Shown here: piece by piece, positions 39,101 to 46,390 of the stretch
How positions within the stretch are numbered: the first letter of the stretch is position 1
How the letters are laid out: each line of letters opens with the position of its first letter
Assembly: GCA_026413225.1 (NCBI GenBank)
Contig: CM048553.1
Location: forward strand, 140,314,690 to 140,378,689
DNA: 64,000 nt
Source of the DNA: Otis tarda
Taxonomy: Eukaryota; Chordata; Aves; Otidiformes; Otididae
Direction of reading: 5' to 3'
Made by a program: the position numbers and the translations under genes
The notes under the pieces: model-generated
Database searches by the model: none
Seen by the model: the letters and a program-made list of their open reading frames with translations, nothing else
What the model was told of the DNA's origin: nothing

Positions 39101-42051
39101 ACATAGACTGAAAGTAAAACAGTTAAATTAGTTTAAAGGACTTTTACTATACTAATGACGTGAGATACTTGGGGTGCCAGCCAGCACCATGTATTCCACA
39201 AACACCTTCCCGGTGTTCTCCATCACGTTCATTCATCTTAACCTTTGTTTAATATCCTGTCCATATTTTTTTTCCTAACTCAAATACTGCTAGGCAAAGA
39301 TAATAATTTTTAATTCTACTCATTCTACACTCCTCATTTTTTATCACTATTCTGTTCATGTCAAGGAATGCAAGATCAGGATATTTAAATATTTAAACAC
39401 AAAAATATGTGGGGAGTAAGCCTGTAAAGTCGTCACTGATAGAACTGTTCAGACAAATAACCTTTGCCAGCAATAAAGTGACTCTAAATGTTGCAGACAT
39501 TTGGCAAATACTCTTTAGCCTTCCACTGTAGATATATTCCTGTGAAACTTCTGAACCTTTTTAGACTTTAACCTCCTCAGTTCATACCCCACATCTTCAA
39601 TATTCCTATAGAACTCCATGTGCCATGGGATTTAGCCAGTGGCTTCTCCAAACTGGCTCCTGTAGGTATTCTTATCTTCCCTCCCTTCTTGTTGAACCAT
39701 TGATAAGTGAGAAAGTGTCTTCTGAGGGTTCTTGGGACCCATGTATGAGTTTTGGGTCCATAAACCAAAGTGGAGTGTTCACCTCCCAAGAGGTAAGAGC
39801 CTCACCAGGGGGATGTTCTCCTACCAGACAGATTTTTTTTCATATAGAAGTGAAGGGAATTAAGAAGCTCAGTCATATCAGTAAATCCTCCAGGAGACCT
39901 ACTGGAAATGACAGTAACCTCAATGCTGAAGTATTAATACTGATATAACTACAGTAGTCTTAGGACACATTGATCTAAAAGAAGATCAGAGCACAGGAAG
40001 AGGTATTGTCCTTTATTAATCAGCTCGTAGGCCTGGAGGATGAACTGCTTTTTGTATTGAGTCTGCTGTCATTTCTTATCACGCCTGGTGAAATGGACTC
40101 TGAACCTGAAAGGAATGCACCACAGTTTGGGGCTCAGCATCACAAGAGTGCAAGAAGCGAACTTGATTCATTTGCAGAGTCATCTGTAGGTCAGATTTAA
40201 TTACTAATTATATTGCTTCATAATCAATTATTTGTTTCAGCACATTTGAGAAACTTGTGCCTTTTTTAGTAACACAAGGATTTTACTGGAAACCCTGTTA
40301 TTCTAATGATCAGCGCTAGAGAGAGGATCTCTACTGTAGTGTACAGTTTACATGCTTTAGCAGTATTACTGAGGTTACACTGCAAAATATATTTATGATT
40401 TTTTATTACAAGATTTATTTGAAATTTTATACATTGTCCTAATTTCACTGGACAAGTAGTCTGCCATAAGCTGTTTGTACTCTTTAAAGCTGATGTAATC
40501 TATTAAATGCTTCTCAATACAAGGCTTTTTAGATTTTGTAGTGTATGTGTGCATAGTATATTGCGTTTACAAGCTCAAACATATGGTATTAATAAAAAGT
40601 GATCTCTCTGACAATTTCCTTTTCTAAGTAGTGAAACTTTTTTGATTAAGGGCTGAAGATGCCAAGGTAGCCATTCTGTAATCTAACAAACGTGCACAGA
40701 TGTACTTGAACACATGGTCATCAACGCACGTCTGTAAACTTACATAAATATAATGTGAATCACCCTTGGAACCATCCCACAGAAGCCTGGTCCAAAGTCT
40801 ATTTAAATCTATAGAAAGATTCCTAATTATTTTGTTATGTTGTGGATGAAGTCCAAAAGGGATGATTACGGATGTTTCTTTGCAGAAGGCAGTTTATCAA
40901 CTTATTTAAGAACTAGTAAAATCCTCTCACGGCAAAACTTCCATTGATTTTATTGAGATCAGTATTTTCTCTGTGTCTGTTTGGACAATCAGCTTTATGT
41001 GCTGTTTAATGATCAGGAAGTGATGCCGATAAATCTGGAAATTCCATCATAATTGATCTTCAGCTGCATAAAGTATCTCAGACAATGCACTACAAGTGAT
41101 ATTCTTACACAATATTGAGATATTTTAGGGAGTGTACACTCATTCTTCATTCAGACATCTATTTTAGCCTCAGTCCCTGCTGGGATTCACAGACCAAGTG
41201 CTCCTTTGCCTTTTCACATGCAAGCTAATTAATGCTGGTGCCTGTGCCATTAAAAATAGCACGATAGCTAGCATGCTTGCCTAAAGAAGTAGAAATCTCA
41301 GTTCAGATCCCTCCTCTGCCCTATGTGAACTTGCATCTCCCATGTTCTAGGAAGGTGCCTGGACTCCTATGAATGGGGATGATGTATGATTAAAGCTGTC
41401 CTAATTTCTATCGGATGTTTAAGTATTGCCTGAAGGGTTTATGAGCATGTAGATCTTCCTTCTCATGCCTGAGTGCCCCAGAAGCACAAAACTGGAGATT
41501 TATTGGGTAATTTGTTCTCCATTTGCTTTCTTTCTTTCCACCCCAAAATAATTATTAACTATTCCAGGGAGACCTCAGAAAGAGACGTTATGGAGACTTT
41601 TCTCACTTTGGATGGTGCTTTAAGCGCTCTTGACAGAGGAGAGCTGAGAATAAGCAGCTACGCTCACTGCCAGATTGAACAAATTCAGGTACCAGCAGTG
41701 AATGATTTTTGGCTGAAATCAGGTTGTCACTGGAGTCAATAGGAAATGAGAAGAAATCTTGTTTTCCTTCACAATGAAAACAGGCACACTAATTGAAAAG
41801 GAAGAACTTCAAGCTAATACTATTTCACTTTCCAACTATTCAACTCCAAATCCAACTAATTTACTCTTTTTTTTTGTTATTTTTTTAGGACAAGGCCTTA
41901 AGGGTTTTCTTTTCTGTAAATTTTATCAGCTGACTTCTTTTTTAAAAATATAACCTTTTTTTTTCCTTTTCTGCAGGTCCTGTTGCCACCATATGATGAT
42001 CCCGTGAACGGAGCTGCTAAAGATCCACCACCACCTTATGTGTCAGCATAA
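6090..42051 (+). CDS. LAPTM4B: LAPTM4B, lysosomal-associated transmembrane protein 4B (3' five exons, spliced)
   Basis: Spliced coding region: 6090-6163, 6815-6937, 15622-15720, 22767-22862, 41977-42051. The first visible exon starts with two bases of a split codon (phase 1 intron); the other four introns are phase 0. The product is about 154 residues, the C-terminal two thirds of a protein usually about 226 residues in its shorter form. Visible are TM2, TM3, TM4 and a cytosolic tail with LPPY and PPPPY motifs. The family is known to sit in late endosome/lysosome membranes, to bind Nedd4-family E3 ligases through the PY motifs, and to influence transporter, sphingolipid and EGFR traffic. The tail YDDPVNGAAKDPPPPYVSA identifies LAPTM4B rather than LAPTM4A or LAPTM5. 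The start codon, TM1 and the first luminal loop are outside the window. No frameshift or stop interrupts the exons, so the gene looks functional. Confidence 0.96.
6164..6814 (+). other. LAPTM4B: LAPTM4B intron (651 bp)
   Basis: Short phase 0 intron between the TM2 and TM3 exons, with GT and AG borders and a T-rich tract before the acceptor. I see no repeat or other element in it. Confidence 0.9.
6815..6937 (+). CDS. LAPTM4B: LAPTM4B exon encoding TM3
   Basis: Acceptor TTTTTAG ends at 6814; donor GTAAGT starts at 6938. The exon has 41 complete codons. It begins QHAAWIIPFFCYQIFDFALN, continues through the rest of TM3 (NTLVAISVLVYPSS) and ends IQDYLRQL, which leads into the second luminal loop. 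The WIIPFFCYQIFDFALN block is a family hallmark and is very close to the human protein. Confidence 0.96.
7404..7860 (+). mobile_element. CR1 LINE, 5'-truncated 3' end, + strand
   Basis: The sequence matches the C-terminal part of the CR1 reverse-transcriptase ORF (residues [20 protein letters not shown] onward), followed by the CR1 3' UTR and a tail like TCTATGATTCT. One frame stays open for about 126 codons and ends at the usual LLLAGGLD. The reading frame shifts relative to other copies near the GAYKKEKLFSR segment, so this is a dead copy. It lies in the sense orientation in a LAPTM4B intron. Confidence 0.93.
8925..10310 (+). mobile_element. Ancient CR1/L3-like LINE fossil, + strand
   Basis: Heavily mutated but colinear with a CR1-clade reverse transcriptase. 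Near 8960 it reads like NYR.ISL. Near 9070-9215 it has QHSFMENQSC and IIDFRKAFDLT, equivalent to the QHGF...SC and motif A AFD segments. GLQES..DFMLFL..INSLGT near 9330-9385 corresponds to motif B and the following helix. The thumb-like region (AATGTGCTAAATGC type, then GGATGCAGTGACCCTG) lies at 9700-9800, and CCAAGAGCTGTGGTGAATTT near 10280 matches the end of the ORF. Many stops and indels are present. It is much older than the other CR1 copies here. Confidence 0.7.
11573..11704 (+). mobile_element. CR1 LINE 3' terminal fragment, + strand
   Basis: About 130 bp covering the last codons (AGGCCAGGTTGGATGAGGCT), the stop, the 3' UTR with CTCCTTGCAGGGGGTTTGGA and the tail CATTCTATGATTCTGATT. It is the typical extreme 5'-truncated CR1 insertion. 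Confidence 0.93.
15622..15720 (+). CDS. LAPTM4B: LAPTM4B exon, second luminal loop and start of TM4
   Basis: Acceptor TTATGCAG ends at 15621 and donor GTAAGT begins at 15721. The 33 codons read PTNFPYKEEIMSVNPTCLVV followed by IILLFISIILAFK. The first part is the luminal NFPY...MSVNPTC loop conserved in the family; the second begins TM4. Most vertebrate LAPTM4B proteins, as I recall, have PPNFPY, so the second residue here is a Pro to Thr change. Confidence 0.96.
15790..16700 (+). mobile_element. Ancient CR1/L3-like LINE fossil, + strand
   Basis: Colinear with the CR1/L3 reverse-transcriptase region but full of gaps and stops. GGAAACTACAGACCAGGCAG near 15806 reads GNYRPGSLT, the start of the RT core. 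At 16300-16420 the FN..K.KV-type segment and the GATCTTGTAGTTGTG region appear. At 16540-16600 there is a degenerate form of the [19 protein letters not shown] block, seen as ...CACTTCTGGTGCCATCTCAA. Identification rests on order and spacing of these weak blocks. Confidence 0.65.
17640..17850. repeat. Copy 1 of an intronic repeat with inverted AP-1-type sites
   Basis: It contains TGAGTCA (17663-17669) and its reverse complement TGACTCA (17679-17685) separated by 9 bp, with an octamer ATGCAAAT (17656-17663) overlapping the first. A second copy lies at 21385-21570. Similarity beyond the core (CCAGT.AGCA, ATGCAGA, CACTATCA) is weak but in the same order, so the two probably descend from one element or duplication. 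Enhancer activity is inference only. Confidence 0.6.
21385..21570. repeat. Copy 2 of an intronic repeat with inverted AP-1-type sites
   Basis: It carries TGAGTCA (21403-21409) and TGACTCA (21418-21424) with an 8-bp spacer, nearly identical to the core of copy 1 (GCAAATGAGTCACAAAAA in both). A perfect octamer ATGCAAAT lies just downstream (21442-21449). The pair is about 3.7 kb apart in the same orientation within one LAPTM4B intron. Confidence 0.6.
22205..22590 (-). mobile_element. CR1 LINE, 5'-truncated 3' end, minus strand
   Basis: Read on the minus strand it ends in the CR1 3' tail. The + strand begins with TCACAGAATAGTTTGTGTTG and GGAAGGGACC. Upstream on the minus strand is the end of the RT ORF (LFTVMVVRQRNMLPRQAVDA). 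The coding part has accumulated frame damage. It stops about 180 bp before the next LAPTM4B exon and is antisense to the gene. Confidence 0.92.
22767..22862 (+). CDS. LAPTM4B: LAPTM4B exon, end of TM4 and start of cytosolic tail
   Basis: Acceptor T-tract TTTGCAG ends at 22766 and donor GTAAGG begins at 22863. The 32 codons read GYLISCVWNCYRYINGRNNS then DVLVYITTNDTA. The first part completes TM4 and the conserved CVWNCYRYING segment, and the rest enters the cytosolic tail. The NNS triplet is on the cytosolic side and so should not be glycosylated. Confidence 0.97.
28958..29003. repeat. Perfect 23-bp tandem duplication
   Basis: The unit begins ATCCTGCTTTAAACATATTT and is 23 bp long; it is repeated exactly at 28958-28980 and 28981-29003. 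The absence of mismatches suggests a recent slippage event. Confidence 0.92.
30057..30312 (+). mobile_element. CR1 LINE 3' fragment, + strand
   Basis: It begins inside the RT ORF terminus (LEDRFRLHIRQKFFMMRVLK and [20 protein letters not shown]). It continues through the LLLAGGLD end and the 3' UTR with GGTCCCTTCCAATCCGAACC, and finishes with ATTCTATGATTATATGATTC. The 68-codon frame is the remnant of the LINE protein. Confidence 0.94.
33800..34065 (+). mobile_element. Ancient CR1/L3-like LINE 3' coding fragment, + strand
   Basis: The order is: a KIMSGR..-type segment (AAAATCATGAGTGGCAGAAG at 33823), then AAGAAGGTATTTCTTCACAT near 33932, then a degraded LW..LPQD segment (GTGGGACTGCTTACCACAGG), then a FK..L....-type ending. 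This is the C-terminal region of old amniote CR1/L3 elements (K.YFFT...LWN.LPQD). It has stops and is not coding now. Confidence 0.72.
37178..37276 (-). mobile_element. CR1 LINE 3' terminal fragment, minus strand
   Basis: About 95 bp. The + strand shows ATCATAGAATCATAGAATGG, TTTGGGTTGGAAGGGACCTT and CTAGTCCAACCACCCTGCAA, the reverse complement of the CR1 3' UTR and tail. The fragment ends after AGGGACATCTTCGACTAGAT, so only the 3' UTR is retained. Confidence 0.93.
37697..37775 (-). mobile_element. tRNA-like SINE relic, minus strand
   Basis: The minus strand reads TAGCCCCGTGGTTAGGGTGC, very like a tRNA 5' half with an A-box (37762-37772). It is followed by a degraded B-box region near 37710-37720. 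This resembles the tRNA-derived head of old amniote SINE families. I cannot name the family, and the outer limits are uncertain. Confidence 0.45.
41200..41370 (+). mobile_element. tRNA-like SINE relic, + strand
   Basis: A weak A-box like TAGCTAGCATG (41265-41275) is followed about 36 bp later by a good B-box-like GTTCAGATCCC (41301-41311), then CTCCTCTGCCC and GAACTTGCATCTCCC. The arrangement is that of a tRNA-derived SINE head followed by a body segment. The family is not identified, and no intact tRNA cloverleaf is present. Confidence 0.5.
41977..42051 (+). CDS. LAPTM4B: LAPTM4B last coding exon, PY-motif tail
   Basis: Acceptor TTTTCTGCAG ends at 41976. The 24 codons VLLPPYDDPVNGAAKDPPPP then YVSA end at TAA (42049-42051). 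LPPY and PPPPY are the two PY motifs that in mammals recruit WW domains of Nedd4-type ubiquitin ligases and help lysosomal sorting. Compared with the human tail as I remember it (DDATVNG), one residue is missing before VNG. Confidence 0.97.
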   Translation, partial: VLLPPYDDPVNGAAKDPPPPYVSA

Positions 42052-42247
42052 GTGAGAGAGTGCTGTGTACCTAGGGAGGATAGCTTTACTTTTCAGACAT
42101 TGGAGCAATAGTTTGATAATTTCACTTCCAGGATATAACCTCTACGGGTTATACATTGCTGTTTTGCTGACATATTGGAACCTAAAATGTATGATTAAAA
42201 TTCTGTAGGTAGTTTTAATAATTTGCTGCAACTACAGTAGTGTTTCA

Positions 42248-42267
42248 GAAACTAGTGAACTAGTTTC
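42248..42267 (+). repeat. Perfect 9-bp inverted repeat in the LAPTM4B 3' UTR
   Basis: GAAACTAGT and ACTAGTTTC are separated by GA, giving a near-perfect palindrome that could fold into a stem with a small loop in the mRNA. It is about 200 nt after the stop codon and flanked by two TTTCAGAA direct repeats. A role in RNA control is speculation. Confidence 0.7.
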
Positions 42268-43947
42268 AGAACAATTCTGGGTAGTGCTACAGTTACAGTA
42301 GTCGCTGGATAGCTTTTTCCACCATGTCTGACATGCAGTGCTAGAGAACACAGAACTTTGCATTCTCAATCAGGTTCAGAGTGTAACTTTCTTTTTTTAT
42401 TTGTAAAACTTCGAAAGCATTACAAATGTGTTTCTCAGATGCCCACTTTCACCTTCAGAATACAGACAAGTCCCAAAAAGTGACATTCCACTTCATTCCT
42501 GTTCTGCAATAATTTATTATTATGCTATGAAGGATGATGATTGCAAGAAGAAGAATGAGTCTTACCCACTGTTCTCATCAACCTGGCTAATAGGAAGCAA
42601 ATTTAGTTGGGAAGAATAAGTATGAGAAATGAGAGTAGACAAAGCACTCTGTGATGTGTAACGAGCCAGGACCTGTGGTCTACACGGACTCACTTTGTCC
42701 CAGCATGCAACCATTCTAACGCTCAAAAAAAGGAGTTTTACCAACTTCTGGAAATTTTCTTTTCCTGCCTACACACCTTTTTCCTCTCTGTCAACTTCGC
42801 AAATAGTATTTTGAAGTTGCAAAATCCCTCCTTTTAAAGGTGACAAAGCTGCGCCTTTCACACTCAATATGCAAATATTTTCCCACTGGCATGTGCCTGT
42901 AAATATCGCAATGTTCTGCTGAGTGTGAACTAAAATCATGCAGATTCTAAGATATATGGTCCCAACCTATGGGAAACTTATGCATGTAACTTCCTCAAGC
43001 ATTAGCAGATAGGTTTTGCCTGTTTCTCATATACATCAACGTGGGCATTTTAGATTCCTGTTATGACTGAACTGGTTGTGCTGAGAATCTTTTTCAAGGG
43101 ACTCATCCATCCATGAATGCTTGCGTGAGGTATTTATTTCTTCCCCAGAGAAGTGCCTCCTGCACGTGTAACTTTTTGTTGTTGATGAAGGTTCTACTTT
43201 TAATTGGAAAGGAACAGGAAAAGGGAATATAATGTGTGTGTCTACCTCTCATTGTTTCCCCCTGTGTTGTCTCATCTGCATTTGGGGTGACTGGGCAGGC
43301 TGAAGCTAGACTGATGCCATCGTACACTGCCCCAGGCAAAGGGCAGTGCAAAGCTGAGCCACAGTTTGGAGGGGCATCAGAAGAAACCAAGGTGCCACTT
43401 CTCCTGTGACTGGGCTGGCATGTGAGTCCACACCCTTCCGAAAGAGGACACCTGTTCTCACTCTTAGTGCATTGACTCCATTCCGCAGACTGAAGAAGAG
43501 TGGAGCTTTTCCTGCCTTTTTCTGGAAATGGCTTTCCAGGGGAACACAGGACGAACAACTTCTTTTCACAGAGGTTGCCACTGTGACCTGTCCTTGCAGA
43601 GGCCAGGGAAGGAAGGGCCAGACTTCTGCCTCTTCCACACTCCTGGGAATTTTTCTTTGGGGTTCATCTGCTCTGAGCAGCAATGCTTTTGACTAAAACA
43701 ATCCTGAAGTCCATCCATTGATCTCTGTCACAGTCCTATTTCTTCCTTCAGAGTAACTCCATGTATTATTATCTCATCACAGTTATCTTTGGGAATTAAT
43801 CTGAATTTGGAAGTTGGGCTGTCTGGCTGGGCTTCTGAGCTTCATTTTCTTTCATTTCTGGCAGATTTGTGAAGGATTTTAAAGAGTTATCTGTTTGAGA
43901 AAAGTTGGTTGTAAATACATCGCATCTCTGTATACAAACTTCTCTAC

Positions 43948-43953
43948 AATAAA
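43948..43953 (+). terminator. LAPTM4B: Candidate LAPTM4B polyadenylation signal
   Basis: The first canonical AATAAA that I find after the LAPTM4B stop codon. A TGTTTCC stretch follows within 15 nt. Without transcript data the choice between this and the ATTAAA at 42194 cannot be made. Confidence 0.3.
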
Positions 43954-45854
43954 AGGGTGTTTCCTCAAGACTATGGAAATAATTTTTGCTGATCTTCCAA
44001 GCACAAACATACACAAATTCCTGTCCAATCAATCTGACATGGCAGGATTTTCTCTGTAAATGACCTAAACAACAGTTTTTCAGTCTGTTCACCACCTTTC
44101 CCTCCATACTGTATAAACAGAGAATAGAATAGTAAGTTATATAATTTATTGTACAACAAAAACAAGGGATAATTCAAGCTTGTCCAGAACTGCAGGCAGT
44201 TTTCCAGATCTGATGAAGTGTGTGATACATAACAGGGCTATACTGAGCTACACCAAAAGCTGAGGCTGCTTTTTCTCCACATCATTATAGGGATAATGTT
44301 GTCCTAATTCACATGAAATTTCTGTAGACTTTAGCTTGTCTTACTAAAGAATCAAAACTTCTTCACGCACACCATACGTGCATAAGTGTCCGTACGATGT
44401 ATCCAGTACTCCTAATACCTTTTGGATTTTGTCCAATTTGAGTTAAACAGGTCAAGGAGGTTATGGTATCAAAACCATGACATTCCTGCACATACTGCAC
44501 ATAGACAGCTGGGTAGGAGAGAGCAGATAATGTAATCTAAGTTCAGCTCTGCTGACATAGCAGAGGATCCACATGGGAGATGAGTTCCCTCGCTCCCAAA
44601 GAAAAACGAGATTCTCTGGGTTACATGAAGAGATATGAACTCCAGCTGAAGGTTTTTTATCCTCAGTTGTTGAATTCATTCTCCATTTCCATGTCTAATA
44701 CTGAGGAATTCACACCACAGCTTTTCTATAATTAATTTTTAACCGTTGGTCATCTGTGACACAGGAACCCATTAAAAACCTGGCTTCTTAAGTTTCTATG
44801 ATTTGGGAACTGCTTGGTCCTAAAGGTGCTTTTTTCACTATTCCTTGCACTTTTTTCCTTTCTCCCAGATATTAGGAGCATGTGCTTACTCAAATTCTCT
44901 TCTGTTTTCTTATCTTAAACTCTAATATAGCAGTTTATTATGAATAATTTCTAGTAACTTGAGAGTGGAAAGAAAATATTTTCAAGGTATATTGACATGG
45001 AACATTATAAGTATGGGGACAAAACCAACAAGTAGGAATCTAAACCTTGATAGTACCAGAAATGTAAGTAGATCTTTTGCTGAAATCTTCTAATTTTTTA
45101 AAATATCTGTTATAAGGCATTGCAGGCTTCGCAGAGCCCAGATATGCTAAGGCACAAATCCCATTTCTCTCATCTGTGCCTGATGCTCTTATTCCTGATG
45201 GGACGATGCAGCTTCCCTTCGTTGTACACTCATCCATGCATTGTACTGGAGAAAGTAAAGTGGAATTCATAGTGGTGACCTAACAGTGTGGCTCTTGTGC
45301 CTGTAAATACATTAGATTTTCTAAAACAATTATTAATGATCATTATTTTAGGTGTTAGCCTGTCTGTACTTCTTTGCTGAAACCTATGTTACCAAAGGCC
45401 ATATCAGATTAATTTATGGCCAGAGAAAAGGTTGGCAAGGAAGCAGAGGGAATGATAACTCGCCTGAAAGAAATTCAAATTCTGTGCTTTCAGAATAGGG
45501 CATTCCTCACCACTACCCAGCTGGCCAAAGTATGGCAAGTAGGAACACCACGGACAGTTTTAACAAATTTTTGCTAATATCAAGAAGTCTGCACACTGAT
45601 GCTTGGAATATGCAAGATGGAAGACTTGGCTACTGGTAAGGGCAGAATGGAGCGAAGAGTGGCAAAAGGGACAGAGTATGGGAGGGCAACATTCATGTAT
45701 GTCCTCTAAACAGCACAGAGAGACAGATGTCATTGCATTGACAGGGTTGACTGCTACAAATCCAGTTGGCTGATGTGCTCTCGCTCTCTCCTGTGCTATG
45801 GTCAGGAGGAAATATAATTGCTCCTGTAACCTACTACATTAGCTGTTACACCAG

Positions 45855-45907
45855 CTTTGTTTCAGACTTTTATCACTGGAGTGGACTTTGTTTCAGACTT
45901 TTATCAC
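45855..45907. repeat. Duplicated 22-bp motif, period 31 bp
   Basis: CTTTGTTTCAGACTTTTATC plus AC occurs at 45855-45876 and again without change at 45886-45907, with a 9-bp spacer. It abuts a CR1 fragment on the right and is probably a local duplication. Confidence 0.9.
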
Positions 45908-45928
45908 CTTGGTTTTAGAATCTTTAAT

Positions 45929-46190
45929 CGTAGAATCATAGAATCTTTAAGGTTTGAAAAGACCTCCAAGATCATCAAGTCCAACCATCAACCTGACACC
46001 ACCATGCCTACTAAACCATGTCCTGAAGTGCCACATCTACACATTTTTTTAACACCTCCAGGGATGTGTTGGCATCCTGGAGGTGCTCAAAACAGGCTTC
46101 CTGACCACTCTTTCAGTAAATAAATTTTTCCTAATACCCAATCTAAACCTCCTCTGTTGCAACTTGAGGCCATTTCCTCTCATCCTAAAC
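45929..46190 (-). mobile_element. CR1 LINE 3' fragment of a different subfamily, minus strand
   Basis: The + strand reads TAGAATCATAGAATCTTTAA, GGTTTGAAAAGACCTCCAAG, ATCATCAAGTCCAACCATCA and later TTTTTCCTAATACCCAATCT plus AAACCTCCTCTGTTGCAACT. The tail and the AAGACCTCCAAGATCATC body differ from the GGAAGGGACCTT-type copies elsewhere in the window, so this belongs to another CR1 subfamily. The coding end is degraded. Confidence 0.9.
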
Positions 46191-46312
46191 ATCCTAAACA
46201 AAGACATCAACAGATTTATTTTTCTAAACCTGAAGGAGTATTGGTTTAATTCCTGACAAACTGTCTGGTTTGACAGAAGACTCCAAGCTGCTTCTCTGGA
46301 GCTAAATTATAT

Positions 46313-46390
46313 CCTTAGAGGCTGCTCTCCTTAGAGGTTTTCTCCTTAGAAGCTCTCTCCTCAGATGTTGCCCTCCTTAGAGGCTGCTTC
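46313..46390. repeat. Degenerate minisatellite, about 16-bp unit, five copies
   Basis: Successive units start CCTTAGAGGCTGCTCT, CCTTAGAGGTTTTCT, CCTTAGAAGCTCTCT, CCTCAGATGTTGCCCT and CCTTAGAGGCTGCTTC. The copies are 15-16 bp long with a few substitutions each. Likely a slippage repeat. Confidence 0.85.

Larger units (their letters stand above)
22863..41976 (+). other. LAPTM4B: LAPTM4B last intron (19.1 kb)
   Basis: Large phase 0 intron, mostly AT-rich single-copy DNA. Recognisable contents are a 23-bp tandem duplication (28958-29003), CR1 3' ends at 30057-30312 (+) and 37178-37276 (-), an ancient LINE fragment (33800-34065) and two tRNA-like SINE relics (37697-37775 and 41200-41370). Between them I see no exon-like or RNA-gene signal. 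The many ORFs of 60-155 codons have no recognisable domain. Confidence 0.85.
42052..43953 (+). other. LAPTM4B: Probable LAPTM4B 3' UTR
   Basis: This follows the TAA stop directly and has no splice or coding signal. The exact end is unknown. An ATTAAA at 42194-42199 would give a very short 3' UTR, and the AATAAA at 43948-43953 a 1.9-kb one. The region contains a short perfect hairpin at 42248-42267. ORFs seen at 43.1-43.7 kb on either strand have no family resemblance. Confidence 0.5.

Noticed and set aside
41265..41311. Functional tRNA gene suggested by A-box and B-box
   Set aside because: No cloverleaf, no anticodon arm pairing and no terminator; better read as an old SINE head.
6090..42051. 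LAPTM4A or LAPTM5 as the gene identity
   Set aside because: The tail with YDD..VNGAAK.PPPPYVSA and the CVWNCYRYINGRN segment fit LAPTM4B; the LAPTM4A tail is different.
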